Assembly (NCBI RefSeq): GCF_932294415.1
Contig: NC_065535.1
Location: 93,016,862 to 93,080,861, forward strand
Origin: Quercus robur
Lineage: Eukaryota; Streptophyta; Magnoliopsida; Fagales; Fagaceae
DNA: 64,000 bases
Reading direction: 5' to 3'
The notes under the pieces: generated by a model
Told to the model about the DNA's origin: nothing
Databases searched by the model: none
Seen by the model: only the letters and a program-made list of their open reading frames with translations
Program-made: the position numbers and the translations under genes
Shown: positions 56,682 to 64,000 of the stretch, piece after piece
Layout of the letters: each line of letters starts with the position of its first letter
Numbering within the stretch: the first letter of the stretch is position 1

Positions 56682-57239
56682 GTACGTACATGCACTAATT
56701 TATTTTTTTAGTTAATAAATTCTAAATAGTCAAGTTGTAGCACTAGCATATCATGATTAAATTCCTATTAGGTTATTTTAAGTTAATGAAAATTTTCTTG
56801 TCTAGTGATGTAGAGAGGAAATTTTAACTGACAATGTATGTTTGAAGGTCATGACTGGTTAATAGATGTTGTCTTGTCAACTTTCCTGTGTAATGTTTGA
56901 TGAACATTTTTTTTTTTTTTTTGGATAGGTTGATGAACATTTTTAAATGCTTGATTTGAACCTAATTTGGAAGACGAATTATTATACTTAAGACGCTTCT
57001 TTTTTCTTTTTTTTTTTCTTTTTTTTTTTTATTAAGTCAAAAACTGAATTTAAGATGGAGGCAACCACAACCCACTCATAGTTACCTAAGCCAAATTCCA
57101 AGGAGATCTTCTGAGGTGTCAGTTGAATGTGTTATCTTTTGACACTTCAAATTAAATTTAGAAGCACACAGCCAATGGTTGAAACCTTTTATGGCTGGTT
57201 TGCAACAGATTGTGAAACCATCCTTTGTTGATAGAGAAT

Positions 57240-57767
57240 ACTGATGCAATGAGCTTTGGTGTATTGGTTTTAGAGATAGTGAGTGGAAAGAAGAATAGAG
57301 GATTTTATCATCCTGAATCCTGATCATGATTTCAACCTTTTAGGACATGTGAATTTGAATCAGAAGATTTTCTTTCTTCGGATTGTTAAACCAATTATTT
57401 TCTTATATCTTTTTACCTTCTATATGTTACTGTTTTCATTAATTCGGAATTTTTTTAGGCATGGAAATTATGGAACGAAAACAGGGCCATGGAACTGATG
57501 GACGCTCTGATGGAAAAGCCGATACCTGCATCAGAAGTCTTATGATGTATACAAGTCAGTCTATTGTGTGTGCAACAACACCCTGAAGACAGGCCCCCAA
57601 TCGCTTCTGTTCTTTTGATGTTGGATAGTGAGAATTCTTCACTACCTCAACCAAAACAGCCTGGATTTTACACAGAAAGGTCTATTACAGAGACTGACTC
57701 GTCATCATCAGGGATAACTCCATATACTGCAACTGAATTAACTATTACAATGTTACAGGGTAGGTAG
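57240..57767 (+). pseudogene. S-domain receptor-like kinase tail, decayed
   Basis: Two exons. 57240-57348 reads [20 protein letters not shown], then GFYHP and, after a 7-bp insertion (GAATCCT-like repeat) that shifts the frame, DHDFNLLGH before a GTGAAT donor. 57459-57767, after a TTTTAG acceptor, reads AWKLWNENRAMELMDALMEK and then PIPASEVL. An in-frame TGA at 57543-57545 stands where the family has CGA (Arg), consistent with a CpG transition. [20 protein letters not shown] and the [12 protein letters not shown] tail follow, ending LTITMLQGR with TAG. It is homologous to the live-looking tail at 149-460. The kinase N-terminal exons are missing. Confidence 0.85.
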
Positions 57768-58649
57768 CATGGTGATTAGAACTCTGTATATGTTCTTCAC
57801 AAAGCATATGTAGCTTTGTATATTCAATTTATTTTCCTCCAAAATCTAAAATGTACAAGGGTTAGGAAGATATGTATTCTTTGGTTATTTCTATGTAATT
57901 GTCAAATCTTTATTTGTTGAAAATGAAGCGATTTGGAATTGATCACAATATGCCTGTGATGGTGTGAACCGCTACCAAGCCAGTCAAAGCCTCCAAATAC
58001 TCATTCTGTGATTAGTAGGACTAGCACATCACTGACATAATGAACAAAATCACAGGCAAATTAAAGCGACCTAACAGTTTTTATCTTTTCATATGTATTG
58101 GATTTTGTCCTCTGATATTGCACCTTCAGTACAGTGGTTTAAGAAAAAAGGACTGAAGATTTTGAAGCCTTTTCAACCTATTATTTTTCTGTGCAGCTTG
58201 CAATATTTATTCCCACTGATCACAGAATAAGAATACCAAACTGGAAATCTTTAATTTCTTATAAGTCATATATTTGACAATAGTTATAGAAAGATATAGT
58301 CAACCCCTGTTTCTTGTTTTGAATAATTGTCAATTTTGTCACCTTATAGTTTATTGTCAACAAGGTTGAATACTTGGAAAGAAATTATAAGGATCATGTG
58401 TTAAAAGTCAAAATTCAAAATTCAAAATTTTGTTATATTTTTAGTAAACAAATAAACCAAACATTTTTTTCTTATTTTAATTATTATCAATGAAGGATGG
58501 TTTTTTTTTAGTATAATAAAAAAGTAGAAAAAATATTTAATCATAGACCAATGTTAATTATTTAATTCACATCAGAAAAGAAAAAAATTATCAAAAAAAA
58601 ATATTGCATGCTATAATCATAATTATTTAATATAACAAATTAATTATAG
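57768..58649. other. Non-coding, no gene seen
   Basis: AT-rich DNA after the kinase pseudogene; no recognised content. Confidence 0.6.
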
Positions 58650-59244
58650 ACCAATGTTGCAAGTCCATTTTCAAATAGGGATAAATTTGTCTATTTAAAT
58701 CATTTCCTCTCCTTTCCGTACTAATTTTTAGAACATTCAAACAAGAGGAATGGCTAATTACCCCATTCTCTCTTACTAATTTTAAAAACATCCAAACAAA
58801 GTGGAGGATAACCATTCCCCTCTACTCTTCTCCCCACTACTCTCCTCCCCTCTACTCCCCTCTACTCTCCTCCCTCTCCAAACTTCCAAACAGGCCATTA
58901 CTTTTCTATTTTTGTAATGCTTTTCCTTTTAGTTGTTCCTCTTTAAGTTTCCTCTATCTTGAGTTTGACAAGATCAATTAAGATTGAAAGCGTGTTATAG
59001 GTTCTGCTAATAAACTAGAACATCTCCTGATGTCAACACTAGGAATTAAAATCGAAATAAATTGCCTCGATCATTCTAATCGCTGCTTTAATGAGTTCTA
59101 GCAACTTTTTTTTTTTTTTTTTTTTGCTTGAATGAGCTCTAGCAATTGAGGATCAAATGGCCAAACAACAAAGTATAGGGGGACAGGCAAAGGCAACACC
59201 AACAGCAAAATTTATATCTCAAGCAAGTGATGATACAACTATAA

Positions 59245-60344
59245 GGTTGAATTTTATCAACCATCTTATTTGCTTTATTCTGTGCCAAATTTGCTTGTTT
59301 GTATTTTAGCAATTAGTAATCCTGTATTTAGGTGGGAATCATGTAAGGGTAGTGTGTAAGAGAGTGTGAAGAAATGCTTAAGATTGTGCAAAAAATTAGG
59401 GACTCGCGACTGGATCTTACAAGTAGCTCGCAGCTTGCAAGTCGCCAGAAGTTGCACACGTGCCAAGTATGCAGAGAAGCTGAACCGTCATGCCAGCTGT
59501 AGCACTACAAGACAAAAAGTCCAATTTGGCCATTCAGCTACCTCGCGGCTGGAACTCGCGGCTCAGTCAAATCGCGAGGCCAAGCTGCCAGCCAGCTCTG
59601 TTTTAAAAAACTGACTCTTCGCATTCCACTCTCACCCTAGTATATATACCCCTTATACCCATGAAATGTAGAGAGCTTCCAGAGAGAATATTGAGAGAGA
59701 AACCCTAGAGAAAAACAAAATTGACTCATCCCCAATTTTCACATAAAGACTCTTCAAATTTCTCTACTCTCACTCTCTCCATTGTTACATCCTTGAGAGG
59801 TTCATTACCAAAACTTTTTCTCATCATACCCACATCTGTGAGAAGGTCATTTGGTGTTTGGGAAGCAGTTAGGAAGGGACCAATTTCATATTGGTTGATG
59901 CTATGGTTTATAGCGGAATCCGGTAAGCTAAAGAAGAAATAGGTTCGGCGTAATCTCGTTGGAGTAGGAGCTTGGAGAGCTTAAGTATACTGGGTAGATT
60001 AGGCTTGGAGGGTCTTCTGCTGTTCATGTATTCCAACTACATTCTTTAGTGGATTATTTACCGCTTGGAGGGCAGCGGAGAGGTTTTATGCCGAGGGCTT
60101 CGGTTTCCTCTTCGATAACACATTGTGTGTTGTCCTTGTGTTTGCATCTCTCTTCCCTTAATCTTTGCCATTTAATTTCTGCTATGAATGTGATTTTATT
60201 TGGTTTAGATTATTTATCAATTTTGTATTAAGTTTATGTTCATATTCCGCACATTAATTGTTTGATATTAAGCTTGAATTGATATTTTGTTAATTGGGGG
60301 TCTAAACGTTCATAGTGTTTTATACACTAATTGAACTTTCAACA
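59245..60344. mobile_element. Solo LTR, probably copia-type (fossil)
   Basis: A segment of about 1.1 kb ends TTGAACTTTCAACA, and its left end GGTTGAATTTTATC is roughly the inverse. The middle has a CG-rich patch (GACTCGCGACTGG; GGAACTCGCGGCTC) followed by a TATATATACC box and an AGAGAGAAACCCTAGAG leader, as in a retrotransposon promoter. No internal domain or second LTR is nearby. No clear 5-bp target duplication, so it is probably fairly old. Left boundary uncertain by a few bases. Confidence 0.55.
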
Positions 60345-60610
60345 ACAATCCTTCCTGCCTTTGAATCCAGTGTTGGAAATATTTTCAGCAGAAGAGGGCT
60401 TTTAGCAATGCTGAAGTGCCCAAGTGGCTTGCAATCAGTGAAGGTGAAGACAGCATGAAAAGCATAGAAGATCTGATTGATATATTGACAGAGTTGTCAC
60501 CATTGCCTAATTGTCAGATTCCATCAAGAAACGCCATAGACGTTATTGTGAAATGCACATTAGACGTCCGTCACCTGAATTTACTTACTTTGTACAAAGA
60601 TCGTATATAA
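60345..60610 (+). other. Unrecognised exon-like ORF beside the solo LTR
   Basis: A 64-codon frame (60416-60610), extendable upstream, reads PKWLAISEGEDSMKSIEDLI, then ELSPLPNCQIPSRNAIDVIV. It ends in TAA. Composition is protein-like, but I recognise no family. The DNA just left of the LTR (59160-59243) is also open and reads SIGGQAKATPTAKFISQASD, so the LTR may have landed in a gene or gene fragment. Confidence 0.3.
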
Positions 60611-61958
60611 GGTACCATACCATCTCTTTGTTTGTTTGTTAATTACCCCCAAAAACTTGTTGTACAAGGCTTGTATGCCCAAAAACTTAAAGCGGAACAA
60701 AGTTTGGATGGCTGATAAATATATAGTTACAACCTTTTATGGTGTGGCTTGTGGGGGTGGATGAATGCAACTATGCAATGTCCCTAGATTTCATGGGGAA
60801 TAACTAGAATATTCCTTGCTTTTTTTTTTCAGACTCTGTCCTTTCCCATCATTTTTGTTAGTTATCAATCGATGAGACTTGTAATTCACAATTAACAAAT
60901 AAATTGCATTGATACTCCTTAAAACAAAAACAAGAACAAATGAATTGCATTCAGCTCAGTTAACAAATGCCTTGGTGGGCTAGTAGATCTGTCATTAGGT
61001 ATAAAATTTTATCTCCTAGGTTTGAACGAAATTTCTCTAGAAAGAGATTACACAAGAAGATTCAATGTCTCCCTTATATCTCTTTTTTATGGAATTGGAA
61101 GTGTTGATCTCTAGGATTAAAAAGGCAGCAACCACCCAGCAATGAGTTTAATTTTAAAAATGTGTAAAATCACAGGACTTAACTCATTTCTAAACAAATT
61201 ATAGTGGCCTCTCATGTTAGAGAAGATGATAGGTGACAAATTAAGTGTTTTGGTTTTCGGTGTGGAATTATGAGTAGAAATTTGGGTAACTTAGTAAGTT
61301 TCTAGAATACTAATGAGAATAATTCAGTGATATCAATTTGCTTGATAAAAGTTTATGAAGTAATTCTCATAAAGAATTTGAGAGGAGAAGATAAAGAGTA
61401 ATAGAAATAGTCTATTACTTGTTTGAATGCGTGTGCATGCGCACAACACCCTTGACAAAGTAATAGTAGTTGTTGGTGGTCTGAAACCAACAACTATTAG
61501 TAATGGTCTGAAACCAAATGCCTAGCTAGTTATAAGCTTCAAACCTTACTAAAAGAAACCTGTATGTATGTGTGTGTGGTCATAAAGCCAATTATATCTC
61601 AAATATACTGACTCTTTGATTGTGCTAAGTTATGCATTGGCATGGCCAATCTGGTATGATATTGATATATGCATTATGTTACGGACCTAACGGAATGAGT
61701 TTGTGATGCGAGCACCCTCACATGATTAGCCAACAAAGTAGTGACTAATATTGACAATAATGTGAAATCGCACAATTTGGTCAAGCTGACTGCATTATCA
61801 GTACTCGAATTTATTTATATAATTCCTCTTTATTTATCAATAAGTTTAGAGATTTCCCATTGAACAAGAAAATCTCCAATTCATACATTTATAAATTAAC
61901 TATATCATCTCTTTATTGTTCTTGGCTAAACAATTTTTTTGCCTTGGACCAATGTTGT
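60611..61958. other. Intergenic, no gene seen
   Basis: AT-rich. A SINE-like string lies near 60965-61060 (TTGGTGGGCTAGTAG then TAGGTTTGAACG). A perfect 11-bp-arm hairpin (TAGTTGTTGGT and ACCAACAACTA) lies at 61467-61496. Confidence 0.5.
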
Positions 61959-63695
61959 TTAGGCAAAAGGCCTTTGACTATAGCAATCTAAGTTGTCCCC
62001 ATAGCTTACTCCCAATATGTCACAATACCTCTTATAGAACCCGATCCTATCAGCCACCTTATCATCGGACCCATGGCCACATTCAAGCCCACCATTGATA
62101 ATGTTGGTGATTACACCATAGCCTGGGACTCGACCAGCAGATGTGTCAGCAGCAGAAGGAGTCCAGCTTCCAATGATCACATTGTGGCTAGATGGCTTGT
62201 TTGCTTGTGGGGTCATCCAAAACCATATGGCTGTCTTGAATGAAATGGTGGGGTCTGTGGCTACTAGATCTGGATTGTTTATGAGATCTGCTCCAATAGC
62301 ATTACCTGCTTGACCGTAGTTGTAGTTGCTGATAATTGTCAATGAAATAATCAAAACCTCACAGTTAATCTTTTGATAAACAAAGTTACAAACCTCTTTG
62401 AGAGAGAGAGAGAGATTATGTTAGGGATGTAATACATTTTTTTTTAACTATTGACAGAATTTGTTGTGATTGACGTAACATCATTTACATCTAAGTCCTT
62501 CGTTGATACTAATTTTATGACCACTAATTAGTATTTATGAAAAGTATTTTTTTTTCCCCTAACTTAATGACAAATTTATAAATTTATGGTTTTAAAAACT
62601 TACTGAGAGAGTTGGATAGGTCCTCGGCCATAATATTGTTTGCCAGATGCACATGGCCAATCTGTTGATGTACAATAGGTTTGCTTGTTTTCTTCGGTAA
62701 TAAAGCAATATCCCCATGCATATGGGCCATCTGGTGCACTTGACCACCCTCCTAAAAAATATATATATATTTTTTTGCAATCAAAATAAAGCCAATCCAA
62801 CAAATTAAAATAAACAGCAAGTAACTTATTATTATGTATGTTAGACAGGTTTAGAGTCTAAGTCTGAGTCCATTTTACGCGCTATAACCCTAATTGTAAT
62901 ATAATTTGTTAGTCTATTATAAAAACTAAGCCTGTATTTAGTATAACTTTAAACAAGTCTTATTTATTGGTAAGTACATATATTTGTTTTTTTCTTTTTG
63001 TGAACATACATGCTATTGAGCAAATGTTAAAGACACAACATTTTTCGCAATTATTAACTTAGTTTATTGTAGTTATCTCTGCATCCATATTGGTATAATT
63101 TTTATTATGTACCTGCAACAATCATGTCAATAGTTGTAAAAAAAATTATAAAAAATTTTGTGTGAATAGATTTTTAACATTAACAACTTCAAAAGTACTG
63201 AAACTAAGTAACTAATTAACCTTCAAAAAAAAAAAAAAGGGTAACTTATTAACCTGTGGTCTCATGAGAGGTTTGAGCTAAAAAAGCCGCAAGCTCCCTT
63301 TTACGTGTAGTGTCATCACCAGTTGTGCCAAAGCCATTGAAAGATTGGGCAGCAGCAATGAAAGCATTGTAAGTATAGAATCCATTACTTTTACATCTTG
63401 GATCGTTCCTATATTTAAGCATTTGGTCAAAAAGAGATGCGCTGATGAGGCTGCTAACATCGCCGCCGCCGCCACCACTAGGAGTAGTAGGAGATGGAGT
63501 TGTAGGGGAACCACCAGGCGAACACTGGCTTTGGCAACCATTTCCACAGTAATCATTTGTGCTGCCACACCATCCAAATTGGCTACAACATAGCCCATTT
63601 GGACATACTGCACCCCCAGCCTGTGTTCCACATTGTTCTGCTGTGGTTCCAAGCAAGAAAGCAAAGAAAAGTAGTATCAAAGAAACGAGCTTCAT
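61959..63695 (-). CDS. Class I endochitinase (hevein domain plus GH19), complete
   Basis: Three exons, 63254-63695, 62604-62751 and 61959-62328, join in frame to 319 aa. A signal peptide ([19 protein letters not shown]) leaves a mature [10 protein letters not shown]-terminus. The hevein chitin-binding domain, residues 20-58, has all eight cysteines (22, 31, 36, 37, 43, 50, 54, 58). A Pro/Thr/Ser/Gly hinge is at about 59-79, then the GH19 domain with signature [16 protein letters not shown]. The catalytic glutamates are E145 (SHETTGGW) and E167 (YCFITE), and [14 protein letters not shown] is present. It hydrolyses fungal-wall chitin. The protein ends DCYSQRPFA, lacking the short hydrophobic tail that sends many class I chitinases to the vacuole, so apoplastic secretion is likely. 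W-boxes and a TATA box lie upstream. Intron positions (ETT/G and QLS/H) match the family. Confidence 0.96.
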
Positions 63696-63761
63696 TTTCT
63701 TATCTTTAAGAGTGTGAATGCAGCAATGTGATTTATGGAAAAGAATAGCATGGGTATGTAA

Positions 63762-63770
63762 CTATATATA
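63762..63770 (-). promoter_or_regulatory. TATA box of the chitinase gene
   Basis: TATATATAG on the minus strand, about 67-75 bp upstream of the ATG at 63695, leaving a leader of about 40 bp. Position and sequence are typical. Confidence 0.7.
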
Positions 63771-63880
63771 GGATTGGTGTCATGCGTTTTCCTCTTCTAG
63801 TTAAGTCAGAAGGCACAAAATATTCCACAGATGAGCCCAAACAAGAATCAACGAAAACTTAACAGCTCATTTGTTGTGAA

Positions 63881-63931
63881 AAGTCAAAATTGGATGGCCG
63901 AGACTGACTTTCAATTTCAAAGACCTTGACC
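63881..63931 (-). promoter_or_regulatory. W-box pair upstream of the chitinase gene
   Basis: TTGACT on the minus strand (63881-63886) and TTGACC on the plus strand (63926-63931), about 190-235 bp before the ATG. W-boxes bind WRKY factors and are common in pathogen-induced chitinase promoters. Short motifs, so function is inferred. No GCC-box was seen. Confidence 0.45.
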
Positions 63932-64000
63932 GAGACTTGATAGTGGCTGAAACATGTTATTATGCCAACAATTAAAAGTTTGAAAAAAAGAGAAGTGGCT

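Larger units (their letters stand above)
55704..58890. mobile_element. Candidate gene-capturing TIR element (TYW2 and receptor-kinase pieces)
   Basis: The left end (55704-55945) begins CTGTTTGGATGTTT with GGAGGGGGAGTAGAG-type purine-rich repeats. The right end (58650-58890), on the opposite strand, begins CTGTTTGGAAGTTT with the same purine-rich style and GTTTGGATG internal repeats. Each lacks a second end of its own, so they may be the two terminal repeats of one 3.2-kb element. Inside are an exon of TYW2 and two decayed receptor-kinase exons, from unrelated loci. No target duplication could be fixed. Two separate MITEs in opposite orientation are the alternative. Confidence 0.4.

Noticed and set aside
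61467-61496. Hairpin as a possible miRNA precursor
   Set aside because: Arms of only 11 bp with an 8-nt loop are far too short for a plant miRNA foldback.
63278-63664. 128-codon minus-strand ORF overlapping chitinase exon 1
   Set aside because: Out-of-frame shadow of the chitinase hevein/GH19 coding sequence.

Overview
The window is nuclear DNA of a flowering plant. It is AT-rich, its genes carry introns with GT/AG borders, and plant-only families are present: a class I chitinase, a DUF1005 protein, PLS/DYW-type PPR, S-domain receptor kinase tails and a plant mobile domain gene. A woody eudicot, perhaps Fagales, is my guess; the sequence alone does not prove it.

Host genes. (1) The last exon of an S-domain receptor-like kinase enters from the left edge (149-460, +). 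(2) A complete three-exon tubulin-folding cofactor A gene (35346-37980, +) is convergent with (3) a complete two-exon DUF1005 gene (39360-41427, -). (4) A PPR-DYW gene (52841-54916, +) is interrupted near its 3' end. (5) A complete three-exon class I chitinase (61959-63695, -) has a TATA box and W-boxes.

The main structure is a candidate 24-kb Mutator-like element (MULE), about 10471-34573. Degenerate terminal inverted repeats rich in CTCGAG hairpins lie at both ends, and a 9-bp direct repeat (TAAAAAGCC) flanks it. From the left end, rightward, runs an intact six-exon plant mobile domain (PMD) gene (738 aa). From the right end, leftward, runs an intact 929-aa MuDR-type transposase. Each gene seems to have a leader exon beside its terminal repeat and a long leader intron. 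Between and inside them lie intron-containing fragments of host genes: an OSCA/CSC1 channel exon, seven VPS8 exons (six with good borders and one broken), and tyrosyl-tRNA synthetase pieces beside a 335-bp inverted repeat. LINE pieces and a retroelement fragment are nested within it.

Other capture-like structures: a small Pack-MULE (50796-52640) with perfect 9-bp target duplications holds an arabinogalactan O-methyltransferase (DUF579) fragment and an antisense polyol-transporter fragment. An interval bounded by inverted, GTTTGGA-rich repeats (55704-58890) holds a TYW2 exon and a decayed receptor-kinase tail. A convergent pair of tomosyn/Lgl-like WD40 gene fragments (about 5018-6183, + and 8813-10457, -) sits just left of the big MULE, with a Rop GTPase exon beside it. 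Gene fragments therefore come from at least eight host loci, most keeping their introns, which points to DNA-level transduplication.

The rest is AT-rich intergenic DNA with well-bounded small transposons (hAT, Tourist-like, Mutator-like MITEs), SINE and L1 pieces, and two solo LTRs. I saw no CRISPR array, rRNA or convincing tRNA gene.
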